Source: Fidelibacterota bacterium
Lineage (GTDB): Bacteria; Fidelibacterota; Marinisomatia; Marinisomatales; TCS55
NCBI GenBank assembly: GCA_029936965.1
Contig: JAPYRG010000008.1
Span: 19,984-83,983, forward strand
Direction: 5' to 3'
Length of the DNA: 64,000 bases
Shown: piece after piece, positions 55,556 to 64,000 of the stretch
How positions within the stretch are numbered: the first letter of the stretch is position 1
How the letters are laid out: every line of letters starts with the position of its first letter
Notes under the pieces: model-generated
Told to the model about the DNA's origin: nothing
Database searches by the model: none
Seen by the model: the letters and a program-made list of their open reading frames with translations, nothing else
Translations under genes and position numbers: made by a program

Positions 55556-56647
55556 TTGAAACGTACTTCTCTATATGATAAACATATTTCATTAAATGCT
55601 AAAATGGTTCCTTTTGCAGGTTACTCTATGCCGATGTCTTATACTAGGATTATTGATGAGCATAATGCGGTCAGAAATATGATAGGAGTATTTGATGTTA
55701 GTCACATGGGCGAGTTTAAAATCTCTGGAAAGGGAGCTGAAAGTTTTCTTCAATTACTCACTATAAATGATGTAAAGAAAATTTCTACAGGTCAAGCTCA
55801 GTATTCTGCTTTGTGTTTAACTAATGGTGGTATAGTTGATGATATAGTGCTATATCATTTTGAGGAATATTATATGATGGTGGTTAATGCTGCAAATATT
55901 AAAGATGATTATAATTGGTTGTTAAAAAATTCGAATGAAGATGTTTTTATAGAGAATATTAGTGAAAATTTGAATTTAATTTCAGTTCAAGGTCCTAAAT
56001 CAGCAGTTATATTAAATGATGTATTAGACTGCAATCTCAATCAATTAAAATATTATAATTTTATTCAATTAATATTTAACGGTGATTCATTAATTGTATC
56101 TAGGACTGGTTATACAGGTGAGCTTGGTTTTGAAATATATGGCAATAGTGAATCGATTGTTTCTTTGTGGGACAATATTTTTGATTATAAAAAATTAAAA
56201 GTTATGCCGGTTGGTTTAGGTGCGAGAGACACGTTACGTTTAGAGATGAATTATGCGTTATATGGTATGGATATAAGTAGATCTATAAACCCAATAGAAG
56301 CTGGTTTAGGTTGGATTACTAGTTTTAACAAAGGTGATTTTATAGGAAGAGATGCTTTGTTGCTTGAAAAAAATGAGAATCATAAAAGACGCATTTCATT
56401 TGAAATGTTGGAGCGAGCTGTACCAAGGAATAATTATGATATAATTGTCAATGGTAATATTGTTGGTAAAGTAACTAGTGGAACCCAATCGCCAACTTTG
56501 GATAAAGGAATAGGTATTGGGTATATCCATGTTAATCATTCTTCTCCTGGGACTGAAATTTCTATTGATATTAGATCAAGGGACAAATTAGCTGTTATTG
56601 TAAACCCTCCTTTCTATAAATATGGAACGGTAAACAATAGTATTTAG
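55556..56647 (+). CDS. gcvT: Aminomethyltransferase (glycine cleavage T protein)
   Basis: 363 residues from TTG 55556, which gives the usual KRTSLYDKHISLNAKMVPFAGYSMP opening. Folate-binding signatures GVFDVSHMGEFKI, SRTGYTGELGFEIYG, GLGARDTLRLEMNYALYG and GLGWITSFNKGDFIGRDAL. Transfers the methylene group from the H protein to tetrahydrofolate. No gcvH or gcvP is adjacent. Nine bases before ftsK. Confidence 0.94.
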   Translation: MKRTSLYDKHISLNAKMVPFAGYSMPMSYTRIIDEHNAVRNMIGVFDVSHMGEFKISGKGAESFLQLLTINDVKKISTGQAQYSALCLTNGGIVDDIVLYHFEEYYMMVVNAANIKDDYNWLLKNSNEDVFIENISENLNLISVQGPKSAVILNDVLDCNLNQLKYYNFIQLIFNGDSLIVSRTGYTGELGFEIYGNSESIVSLWDNIFDYKKLKVMPVGLGARDTLRLEMNYALYGMDISRSINPIEAGLGWITSFNKGDFIGRDALLLEKNENHKRRISFEMLERAVPRNNYDIIVNGNIVGKVTSGTQSPTLDKGIGIGYIHVNHSSPGTEISIDIRSRDKLAVIVNPPFYKYGTVNNSI

Positions 56648-56656
56648 GATATATTA

Positions 56657-59062
56657 ATGAAAGAACGAAAGCTTGAAATATTAGGAATTCTGAGTATTGC
56701 AATTTCTTTTTTAGTAATTATTAGTATGCTTGGATACAATTCATTTGAAGACCCAGGAATTTCTCCAAATGTACAAGTGGAAAACCCTATGGGAATATTA
56801 GGTGTTTTCATTGCTTATTTCTTTATAAAGTTTTCATTCGGTTATAGTTCTTATGTCTTGCCTGTTTTAGGTATGGTATGGGGATGGTCGATTTTTAGCA
56901 ATAAGGACAGGTCTTTTCTTAGAAAGATAAGTGCATATCTGCTTTGTGCCATGATTTTAATATCAATCAGTCTAGGCTTATTAGAAATTAGTGTATTTAC
57001 TAACTCTGAAATTGATTTTAATTACAGTGGGCTAATAGGAGGAAATTTAGCAAACTTTCTAGCTAGTTTTTTTGGTGTCACAGGGGCAGTAGTTTTAATT
57101 TTAACTAGTTGGTTGGTGTTGATAAGAGGATATTTTTCTTGGAGTTTTTATGGTCCATTTGAATCTCTAACTAATCTTATCAAAAAGAAGAATAAAGATC
57201 GGAAACTTATTTCAATTGAGAAAAAGACTGAAAAGGAAAAAAGACTTCATACAAAAGATTTGATTAAAAAGATTGAAGAAAAACAGGAAGAACAATATCA
57301 TTCAATATCAAATAATGAAGATGAGGATAATAAAACTAATGATGAAGATATAGATAATACGGAGTTTGAAAGTGAAGTAAATGAAGATAATGAAGAAAAT
57401 GTTGATAAAGATGAAAACACAGAAAAGGTTGATGATGATTCTTTAAATGATGTTCAGCATCAAGAACTGGAATCAGAATTAAATAAGCAAGTAGATGTCG
57501 AAGTAGATGCGCAGGTGTCTTCAGATAAAAATATTGAAGTTGGAGAGATTGTTAAAGAAGAAGAAGTAAATATTGATGAGTTACAAGAGAGAAAAGCACC
57601 GAAAAGAAGATACCAGCTTCCAGGAAGTGATTTATTAGAAATGCCAATCAAAATACAAGAAGGAATGTCAAAAGACGAATTAGTTGATCGTGCAAATTTT
57701 TTAACACAAAGCTTAGAAACTTTCGGTGTTGTTGGTAAGGTAGTTAATGTAAGTCCTGGGCCAGTTATAACTTTATTCGAAGTAGAGCCTGCAGAAGGAG
57801 TTAGGGTAAATAAATTTGTTCAACTATCAGATGATTTAGCTAGAGTTATGGAGGCAAGTCGTGTTAGAGTCATCGCTCCAATACCTGGCAAGTCTTCTGT
57901 CGGAATAGAAATACCAAATATGGATCCTGATACTGTATTTTTTCGATCAATAATAAATTCAGAAAAATTTGCTGAATCAGATGGTGAACTTACTTTGGCT
58001 ATTGGGAAAACCACTTCTGGTGAAATTTCAATATTAAATTTAGCTAAGATGCCTCATCTATTAATTGCTGGTACTACCGGTTCTGGTAAATCAGTATGCT
58101 TAAATACTATAATATGTAGTTTACTTTATAATTCAACCCCAGAAGAGTTAAAGTTTGTTATTATTGATCCAAAAAAAGTTGAAATGACGCTTTATAAGTC
58201 TCTAAAAAGTTATCATTTATTAGGTATGGAAGATTTTGATGAATCTATTGTAACAAAGCCAGATAATGCTACTTTGGCTCTACGTGCTGTTGAAAAAGAA
58301 ATGAGTAGAAGGTATGATATTCTTGCTGATGCTGTTGTAAGAAATATTCAAGAATATAATGCAAAGAGAGTCGCTTCAAATGAAGAGATAATGCCATATA
58401 TTGTTGTGGTTATAGATGAATTAGCAGATTTAATGATGTTGAATGCAAAAGAAGTTGAGCAGCCTATTGCTCGTCTTGCACAATTAGCAAGAGCGGTGGG
58501 AATTCATTTAGTTATTGCTACTCAACGACCATCTGTAGATGTAATTACTGGACTTATAAAAGCAAATTTTCCATCAAGGATTGCATTTCAAGTTGCTAGC
58601 AAGATTGATTCAAGAACTATTATTGATATGTCAGGTGCGGAGAAGTTAATTGGCAGAGGAGATATGCTATATTTGGGGTCAGGTTCTTCTGAGCTTGTTA
58701 GGCTGCACAATGCGTTTCTTTCAATTAATGAAGTAGAAGCAATTATGGATCATATACAATCACAGCCTAAATCTGAAGAATTAGTGTTAGAATCAGTAAG
58801 AGAGAAAACAACATTTGATGCTGATTCGGGAGATAGTGCAGATGGTGATGATGAATTATTAAATGAAGCAATAAAACTAGTAGTTATTCATCAACAAGGA
58901 TCTATTTCATTAATCCAGCGCCGAATGAAAGTTGGATACTCAAGAGCTGCCAGATTAATTGATCGGATGGAGCAATTAGGTGTTGTGGGGTCATTTACTG
59001 GAAGTAAAGCACGGGAAGTCATGGTTGATGAGACTTATTTAGAGATGATTGATGATGATTAA
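56657..59062 (+). CDS. ftsK: DNA translocase FtsK/SpoIIIE
   Basis: 801 residues. N-terminal membrane part with about four helices (to 175), then a very acidic Asn/Asp/Glu-rich linker (about 200-310). Motor domain: alpha subdomain, Walker A LLIAGTTGSGKSVCLNTII near 475, Walker B PYIVVVIDELADLMML. The C-terminal gamma winged helix (AIKLVVIHQQGSISLIQRRMKVGYSRAARLIDRMEQLG) recognises KOPS-like DNA. Moves chromosome termini at division. Confidence 0.96.
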   Translation: MKERKLEILGILSIAISFLVIISMLGYNSFEDPGISPNVQVENPMGILGVFIAYFFIKFSFGYSSYVLPVLGMVWGWSIFSNKDRSFLRKISAYLLCAMILISISLGLLEISVFTNSEIDFNYSGLIGGNLANFLASFFGVTGAVVLILTSWLVLIRGYFSWSFYGPFESLTNLIKKKNKDRKLISIEKKTEKEKRLHTKDLIKKIEEKQEEQYHSISNNEDEDNKTNDEDIDNTEFESEVNEDNEENVDKDENTEKVDDDSLNDVQHQELESELNKQVDVEVDAQVSSDKNIEVGEIVKEEEVNIDELQERKAPKRRYQLPGSDLLEMPIKIQEGMSKDELVDRANFLTQSLETFGVVGKVVNVSPGPVITLFEVEPAEGVRVNKFVQLSDDLARVMEASRVRVIAPIPGKSSVGIEIPNMDPDTVFFRSIINSEKFAESDGELTLAIGKTTSGEISILNLAKMPHLLIAGTTGSGKSVCLNTIICSLLYNSTPEELKFVIIDPKKVEMTLYKSLKSYHLLGMEDFDESIVTKPDNATLALRAVEKEMSRRYDILADAVVRNIQEYNAKRVASNEEIMPYIVVVIDELADLMMLNAKEVEQPIARLAQLARAVGIHLVIATQRPSVDVITGLIKANFPSRIAFQVASKIDSRTIIDMSGAEKLIGRGDMLYLGSGSSELVRLHNAFLSINEVEAIMDHIQSQPKSEELVLESVREKTTFDADSGDSADGDDELLNEAIKLVVIHQQGSISLIQRRMKVGYSRAARLIDRMEQLGVVGSFTGSKAREVMVDETYLEMIDDD

Positions 59063-59068
59063 ATAAGT

Positions 59069-59668
59069 ATGATTTCTGTTTTACTGGCAATGCTATTGTT
59101 GGTTTCTCTGAGGCAAACAGATCCAAACCAAAAATACCTAGATTATCTATCAAAATCTCTAGTAGATCATAATGGAGTCCAGATGAATATCAAATGGTCA
59201 CAAATTGATGGAGATAGATCTTGGAATCAAGTTGGGATTATTGAACTCCTTGGCAATAAGCGATTTTTCTTAGATACAGATCAGCAAGCTATTAAAATAG
59301 ATAATAATCTAATTATAACTTATTTCAAGACTGATGATGGAAAAATCATATATGATACGTTGATTGAAGGTAGTTATGATATTTTTGATTTTTTATCAGG
59401 TGATTTTTCAGGTTTTACTATTACTAATTCAACAGCTAATAGAGCATCAATTCAATTAGACTATCATATGGATGCTTTTAATATCAGAGGAAAAATATGG
59501 ATTAAACATAAATTATATGAACCTATTAAATTTACTTTTGGCAATAACCCAGAAAGACCAGAGCAATATATTGAAGTAGATATTACAAGTTATGTTCCAC
59601 TTCTCGAAGGCTCTTTATTCAATTCATTCAATCCTAATGCTGGGGAGATTATTGATCTTCGTGAATAG
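59069..59668 (+). CDS. LolA-like outer-membrane lipoprotein carrier
   Basis: 199 residues. Signal or hydrophobic N-terminus (ISVLLAMLLLVSL). Half-barrel pattern of LolA: YLDYLSKSLVDHNGVQMNIKW, GIIELLGNKRFFLDTDQQAIKIDNNLIITYF (the DG/NxxWxY-like strand), SGDFSGFTITNS and IKFTFG near the end. It should carry lipoproteins through the periplasm, consistent with the several lipoproteins here. Overlaps the next gene's start region; follows ftsK as lolA does in many bacteria. Confidence 0.85.
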   Translation: MISVLLAMLLLVSLRQTDPNQKYLDYLSKSLVDHNGVQMNIKWSQIDGDRSWNQVGIIELLGNKRFFLDTDQQAIKIDNNLIITYFKTDDGKIIYDTLIEGSYDIFDFLSGDFSGFTITNSTANRASIQLDYHMDAFNIRGKIWIKHKLYEPIKFTFGNNPERPEQYIEVDITSYVPLLEGSLFNSFNPNAGEIIDLRE

Positions 59669-60647
59669 GTATATAAAATTAATCTTTGGAATATTTATAA
59701 GTATTGCTGGACTATATTACGCTTTTAGGGGTATCGATTTTGTTCAATTTTGGAAAATTATAAATCAATTGGATCTATTTTATTGTACTCTATCATTAAT
59801 CATACTTCTTATAAGTAATGTAGTAAGAGCTTTAAGATGGCAGATTCTAGCTCATCCTATAGATAGAATTTCTATCAAGCCAGCATTTTCATCAATAATG
59901 ATTGGTTATTTCGGCAATTCAGTTCTTCCATTCAGGATGGGTGAGTTTTTACGCGCATATGTTTTAGCAGAAAAAACATCATTAAATGCTCCTACTGCAT
60001 TTGGAACAATAGTCACTGAAAGAATCCTCGATTTTGTAGGTTTATCATTATTAATACTATTAACCATTTTAGTATATCCAGCAGCTTGGATAAGCCAAAA
60101 AATTATTATTGGTGTTGTGGTATTATCATTAACTGCGTTTGTGTTTGTTTTTTGTTTCAAAGAAATCAAAGAATTTTTCTTATTTGACTTAAAAAAAATA
60201 AAATTCTTCCAAAAATCAATGGTACTCAAAATAATTGAAATTCTTGAAAGGTTAATTAATGGTGCGGTAGCGATTAGATCAACAAATAAAGTAATGTTGA
60301 TTTTTCTTTATACTGTACTAATCTGGATAATGTACTGTTTTTCGACTTATTTTGCTCTTATTTCAACCGGAATATCAATCAAATGGTATGAAGTTTGTGT
60401 ATTAATGATATCTACTGCACTTGCTATTTCTGTACCAGCTGCTCCTGCATATGTTGGCACTTACCACGCAACAGTAGTTTATGTTCTAACAACTTTTTTC
60501 TTAATTAATCAATTAGATGCTCAGGCATCTGCAATAATAATTCATGGTATTGGCACAATTCCTTTTATTATAATTGGTGCATGGTATTTTATTAATAGCT
60601 CTGTTAGTATTAGAGAGATTAATAGTAAGGAAATAATTAATAATTGA
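59652..60647 (+). CDS. UPF0104/lysylphosphatidylglycerol synthase-like membrane (flippase-like) protein
   Basis: 331 residues if it starts at TTG 59652, where GGGGA (59642-59646) is five bases upstream; ATG 59637 and GTG 59661 are alternatives, and the frame opens at 59592 inside lolA. About eight helices. LSLIILLISNVVRALRWQILA, GYFGNSVLPFRMGEFLRAYVL and GTIVTERILDFVGLSLLILL match the AglD2/UPF0104 core of lipid or polyisoprenoid-linked transporters. Substrate unknown. Confidence 0.86.
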   Translation: MIFVNRYIKLIFGIFISIAGLYYAFRGIDFVQFWKIINQLDLFYCTLSLIILLISNVVRALRWQILAHPIDRISIKPAFSSIMIGYFGNSVLPFRMGEFLRAYVLAEKTSLNAPTAFGTIVTERILDFVGLSLLILLTILVYPAAWISQKIIIGVVVLSLTAFVFVFCFKEIKEFFLFDLKKIKFFQKSMVLKIIEILERLINGAVAIRSTNKVMLIFLYTVLIWIMYCFSTYFALISTGISIKWYEVCVLMISTALAISVPAAPAYVGTYHATVVYVLTTFFLINQLDAQASAIIIHGIGTIPFIIIGAWYFINSSVSIREINSKEIINN

Positions 60648-61183
60648 AAAAATATAATACAATTTTTCTTGATAGAGATGGAACTATCAATCCTGATCCT
60701 GGTTATATTTCTTCATTAGATCAATTTGAATTTTATGATTTTACTTTTCCTTCATTAAAACGTTTAACTAAGGATGGTCATCGTTTTTGTATAGTCACTA
60801 ATCAATCGGGAGTTTCTAGAGGATTAATTAAACTAAAAGAACTTGATCGAATTCATGACTATGTTAAAAATCAATTTATGGATAATTCAATTCCTTTACT
60901 TGGAATATACGTAGCGAACGATCATCCTAATAGCGCTACAAGCAGGCGGAAGCCTGGTGATGGAATGTTTATTGAAGCATCTAATGATCATTTTATAGAT
61001 TTAAAAAATTCACTTATAATTGGCGATTCAATAAATGATATTCAGGCAGGTAAAGATCTTGGAATGGATACGATATTGGTTCTTACTGGTCATGGAAGTC
61101 AAACAGTTTTAGATTTTCCAGATTTAAAGCCAAATGCAATAGTAAGTAATTTGAAAGAAGCAGCTGATTGGATATTAAAATGA
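60644..61183 (+). CDS. HAD-IIIA phosphatase, GmhB-like
   Basis: 179 residues from TTG 60644 (TTGA overlap). HAD motif I FLDRDGTINPDPGYISSLDQFEFYDF, motif II VTNQSGVSRGL and motif IV IIGDSINDIQAGKDLGMDTILVLTGHG. Very close in layout to D-glycero-D-manno-heptose-1,7-bisphosphate 7-phosphatase, but the zinc Cys set is missing: the loop reads ANDHPNSATSRRKPGDGM. Supports heptose-containing LPS if the assignment holds. Confidence 0.85.
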   Translation: MKKYNTIFLDRDGTINPDPGYISSLDQFEFYDFTFPSLKRLTKDGHRFCIVTNQSGVSRGLIKLKELDRIHDYVKNQFMDNSIPLLGIYVANDHPNSATSRRKPGDGMFIEASNDHFIDLKNSLIIGDSINDIQAGKDLGMDTILVLTGHGSQTVLDFPDLKPNAIVSNLKEAADWILK

Positions 61184-62085
61184 AGAAACCAAATAAAATT
61201 GCAGTATTAATGGGTGGTCCAGGTGAAGAAAGAGAAGTATCCCTTAAATCTGGAGAGGCTATTAATGAAGCATTAAAAGATAATGGTTATGATGTATCGA
61301 CTATAGTAATGGATACTGAATTAGTAGGTTTAGTCGAAAAATTATTAAGTGTTGATTTAGTTTTTTTGGGATTGCATGGGAGTATTGGTGAAAATGGAAC
61401 TATACAAGGTTTTCTTGATGCCTTAGGGATAATTTATACTGGATCTGGCCCATTATCCTCTGCAATATGTATGGATAAAAATATTAGCAAAGTTATTGCT
61501 GTAAAAAATAATATTTTAACACCAAAATGGAAGCTTTATAATAATAAGAGTATTGATAATGATGAATTTAATTATCCTGTAGTTGTGAAGCCAAACGGGC
61601 AAGGAAGTACTGTAGGCTTGCGGATCGTTCATAATAAGGAAGAATTAAAGCCTGCAATAGATTATGCTTTTAAATTTGATTCTAGCATCTTGGTTGAAGA
61701 ATATATTGAAGGTAGAGAGTTAACTGTAATGGTGTTAGATGGCACAGCGTATCCTGTATGTGAAATTATCCCTTCACACGAACTTTATGATTTTGAATGT
61801 AAGTATACTGCTGGAATGAGTAAATATATCTGTCCGTCTAAGTTAACCTCTGACGAAACACAGAATATTAAGAAAGTATCAAAAGATTTATTTGATTTAT
61901 TAAAATGTGAGAATTATTCAAGAGCAGATTTTCGGATGGATAATCAAAATAGATTCTGGTTTTTAGAAATGAATACACTGCCTGGCATGACAGATACTAG
62001 CTTAGTACCTATGTCAGCTTTGGCTGAAGGAATTACCTTTAACGAATTAATTGATAAAATAGTTATGCAAGCTTGGAAGAAATAA
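61180..62085 (+). CDS. ddl: D-alanine--D-alanine ligase
   Basis: 301 residues from ATG 61180, which overlaps the phosphatase stop (ATGA); an in-frame TTG at 61168 is unlikely. ATP-grasp enzyme: IAVLMGGPGEEREVSLKSG, FLGLHGSIGENGTIQGFLDALGI, VVKPNGQGSTVGLRIV, and the metal-binding ADFRMDNQNRFWFLEMNTLPGMTDTSLVP. Makes the D-Ala-D-Ala end of peptidoglycan precursors. Stop shares its last base with the next ATG (TAATG). Confidence 0.95.
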   Translation: MKKPNKIAVLMGGPGEEREVSLKSGEAINEALKDNGYDVSTIVMDTELVGLVEKLLSVDLVFLGLHGSIGENGTIQGFLDALGIIYTGSGPLSSAICMDKNISKVIAVKNNILTPKWKLYNNKSIDNDEFNYPVVVKPNGQGSTVGLRIVHNKEELKPAIDYAFKFDSSILVEEYIEGRELTVMVLDGTAYPVCEIIPSHELYDFECKYTAGMSKYICPSKLTSDETQNIKKVSKDLFDLLKCENYSRADFRMDNQNRFWFLEMNTLPGMTDTSLVPMSALAEGITFNELIDKIVMQAWKK

Positions 62086-62597
62086 TGAAAAACTGGATAG
62101 CAGTTTATACAAAGTCAAGACATGAGCAAATTGTTATTAATGAGTTGAACAAAAAAAACATTGAATCTTATTGTCCAATGTTCAAAGAAAGAAGACAATG
62201 GAGCGACAGGAAAAAGTGGGTTCATTTTCCGCTTTTTCGTAGTTATGTATTTGCCAATATTGAAATAAAAGAAAACATTTATGTATTGCAAACAATAGGC
62301 GTAAATAAAATTGTGCAGTTTCAAAAAAAAATTTCAATTATTCCTAATCAAGTTATTGATAATATAAAAAACATCATTAAAGGTGGATACAAGGTCGAAC
62401 AAGCAGATTATTTTATTAAAGGAGATGAAGTATGTGTAGTTAGTGGACCATTAAAAGGTTTAGATGGAGTAGTTTTAGATTTGAGAGGGGCTAATAAAAT
62501 AATTATAAAAATTGAAGCTATACAACAGGCGTTTTCTGTGGAAATCAGTTCTGGCCGACTTAAATCAAAAAAGAAAAATGTCTCTTCAATTTTATAA
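62085..62597 (+). CDS. UpxY/RfaH-like NusG paralogue (transcription antiterminator)
   Basis: 170 residues from ATG 62085. NusG N-terminal domain: WIAVYTKSRHEQIVINELNKKNIESYCP, then RSYVFANIEI, and a C-terminal KOW domain (GDEVCVVSGPLKGLDGVVLDL). The shape with ERRQWSDRKKWVHFPLFRSYVF is that of UpxY-type specialised NusG of Bacteroidetes-like bacteria, which prevent termination in polysaccharide operons. No secE or rplK neighbours, so it is not the housekeeping NusG. Overlaps cysS by 20 bases. Confidence 0.88.
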   Translation: MKNWIAVYTKSRHEQIVINELNKKNIESYCPMFKERRQWSDRKKWVHFPLFRSYVFANIEIKENIYVLQTIGVNKIVQFQKKISIIPNQVIDNIKNIIKGGYKVEQADYFIKGDEVCVVSGPLKGLDGVVLDLRGANKIIIKIEAIQQAFSVEISSGRLKSKKKNVSSIL

Positions 62598-63969
62598 TAC
62601 GATTACCCATAGGAAAGAAAAATTTAATCCTATTTCTGATGAAATAGTGAAGATTTATACTTGTGGGCCCACTGTATATAACTCAGCACATATTGGGAAT
62701 TTTAGAACTTTTCTTTTTGAAGATTTGTTAAAAAGATATCTGATTTATAAAGGTTATAATGTGTATCATGTAATGAATATTACAGATGTTGATGACAAAA
62801 CTATAAAACGTGCAAAAAAAGATAAAAAACTATTTGAAAAACTAACATCAAAATACTCAGCCCTATTTATGAAAGATATTGAGTTTCTTAAAATTATCCC
62901 AGCAGATATTTACCCTAGAGCTACAGATCATATAGAAGAAATGATTCAAATGATTGCTAATCTTGAAAAAGATGGAATTGCATATTTATCTAAAGATAAT
63001 TCTGTCTATTTCAGGCTATCTAAAGATAAAGATTATGGTAGATTGACAAATCTAAATCTTTCTGAATTAAAAAGTACCGACAGGGTGATTAATGATGAAT
63101 ACTCTAAGGACAACCCTCAAGATTTTTCTTTGTGGAAATCTTGGGATAGTGAAGATGGTGATATATTTTGGGATTCGCCATGGGGGCGAGGACGTCCTGG
63201 ATGGCATATTGAATGCTCAGCAATGTCAATTAAATATTTAGGAGAGCATTTTGATATTCATTGTGGTGGGGTTGATAATATTTTCCCTCATCATGAAAAT
63301 GAATTAGCTCAATCTATATCTGTTACAAATAAACAATTTGTTAATTACTGGATGCACTCTGAACATTTGCAATTAAAAGGCGATAAAATGAGCAAGACAC
63401 AGGGAAATTTCTACACGATATCCGATTTAATATCTAAGGGATTTTTAGCGGAAGAAATTCGTTTCGTTATACTAAGTGCTCATTATAGAACAAAATTGAC
63501 TTTTTCAATTGAACAATGTTCAGAGGCCAGATCTGCTATTCAACGTATTACGAGTCTCTACAATCGATTGATAAATATTGCTAATCGTAATTTATCTAAA
63601 TTCAAGCTTCCATCGGAATATCAAGATTTTATAACAGCCTTAGATAATGATTTAGATACGCCCAAAGCATTAGCTGTTTTTTTTAAATGGATAAGATCTA
63701 TAAATACAAAGCTTAATAATGATCATGATATGAATAATGGAGAAATTTATGGCGGAATTGAATTTTTAAATATAGTGGACAATGTTTTTGGATTTTTAAT
63801 TAAAGAAAATTTTGCACCTCAAGAAGTTCATAGTTTAACTGTAGAGAGAGAAAAATATCGTAGAACGGGAGATTGGGAGGCAGCTGACCAGATAAGACAT
63901 AAAATATATGAACTTGGATGGATAGTTGAAGATGGATCTGATGGTCCTAATATAAAACCAAAAAAATAA
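62578..63969 (+). CDS. cysS: Cysteine--tRNA ligase
   Basis: 463 residues from ATG 62578; the upstream in-frame start at 62512 lies deep in the NusG-like gene. Class I signatures: IYTCGPTVYNSAHIGNFRTF (HIGH as HIGN), zinc ligands in the Cys of TCGPT, GWHIECSAMSIKYLG and FPHHENELAQS, and KMSKTQGNF (KMSKS variant). Charges tRNA-Cys. The final 31 bases of the window after its stop hold nothing recognisable. Confidence 0.97.
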   Translation: MSLQFYNTITHRKEKFNPISDEIVKIYTCGPTVYNSAHIGNFRTFLFEDLLKRYLIYKGYNVYHVMNITDVDDKTIKRAKKDKKLFEKLTSKYSALFMKDIEFLKIIPADIYPRATDHIEEMIQMIANLEKDGIAYLSKDNSVYFRLSKDKDYGRLTNLNLSELKSTDRVINDEYSKDNPQDFSLWKSWDSEDGDIFWDSPWGRGRPGWHIECSAMSIKYLGEHFDIHCGGVDNIFPHHENELAQSISVTNKQFVNYWMHSEHLQLKGDKMSKTQGNFYTISDLISKGFLAEEIRFVILSAHYRTKLTFSIEQCSEARSAIQRITSLYNRLINIANRNLSKFKLPSEYQDFITALDNDLDTPKALAVFFKWIRSINTKLNNDHDMNNGEIYGGIEFLNIVDNVFGFLIKENFAPQEVHSLTVEREKYRRTGDWEAADQIRHKIYELGWIVEDGSDGPNIKPKK

Positions 63970-64000
63970 CATTTTTTAACTTCCTATTTTTAAATCATAA

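Noticed and set aside
57300..57650. Acidic region of ftsK as a separate gene or repeat element
   Set aside because: It is the disordered Asn/Asp/Glu-rich linker typical between the membrane and motor parts of FtsK.

Overview
The window is about 64 kb of a very AT-rich (roughly one-third GC by eye), gene-dense bacterial chromosome. The organism looks like a Gram-negative member of the Fibrobacteres-Chlorobi-Bacteroidetes (FCB) sphere, most likely Candidatus Marinimicrobia (SAR406/Neomarinimicrobiota). The reasons are: three large secreted proteins ending in the YPNPFNP-type C-terminal sorting domain; Kdo transferase, a heptosyltransferase-like enzyme, LolA and outer-membrane barrels (a diderm with LPS); a long-form IspG; LVIVD-repeat and MXAN_6640-type secreted proteins; and a UpxY-like NusG paralogue. 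Taxonomy is inferred from gene content, since no rRNA is present. Almost all genes lie on the + strand, in long runs with 1-20 nt gaps or overlaps. ATGA, TTGA and TAATG stop/start overlaps are common, and TTG starts are frequent. No insertion sequence, prophage, CRISPR array, tRNA or rRNA was seen, and no gap above 300 bases lacks a gene.

Layout. 1-11.5 kb is the secretion/envelope accessory part: a 5'-truncated gingipain-like C25 protein with sorting domain, a glutaredoxin and a lipoprotein (+). Then comes a tightly coupled minus-strand group: AMIN-like membrane protein, a 42-residue membrane protein, a lipoprotein resembling a detached protease prodomain, and an HExxH metalloprotease with sorting domain. 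An LVIVD-repeat secreted protein, a small minus-strand protein and a barrel protein carrying calcium-binding repeats follow. 11.5-24.7 kb is housekeeping: alaS, a PPC/DUF296 protein, ridA, a DUF5683 protein, an SNF-family Na+ symporter, an unknown membrane protein, a geranylgeranyl-reductase-type flavoprotein, an exonuclease-fused DinG helicase, hutH and guaB. 24.7-33.6 kb holds rpsT (-), a Crp-type regulator, meaB, tatC, a long-chain polyprenyl synthase, a GT9 glycosyltransferase, waaA, a CDP-alcohol phosphatidyltransferase, ftsY and rimO, so it is largely envelope biogenesis. 33.6-42.7 kb holds two TPR-type proteins, ispG, an unknown three-gene unit ending in a MORN-repeat lipoprotein, an MscS channel, a DUF423 protein and dut.

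42.7-44.9 kb is the groES-groEL operon, with a perfect CIRCE operator in front and a strong intrinsic terminator behind. 44.9-50.1 kb contains folB, folK, a deoxynucleoside kinase, a 57-residue membrane protein, DoxX, a zinc-type oxidoreductase, a 2Fe-2S ferredoxin, a barrel-like protein, rsmE and a HIT protein. 50.2-64 kb contains smc, yebC-ruvC-ruvA, gcvT, ftsK, lolA, a UPF0104 flippase-like protein, a GmhB-type phosphatase, ddl, a UpxY/RfaH-like antiterminator and cysS.

The best candidate for something undescribed is the minus-strand group at 4165-7031. Two further places worth study are the unknown three-gene unit at 38581-40859 and the DinG that combines an exonuclease domain with an intact four-cysteine Fe-S set. 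None of these could be tested against databases here, so novelty is stated as a possibility only.
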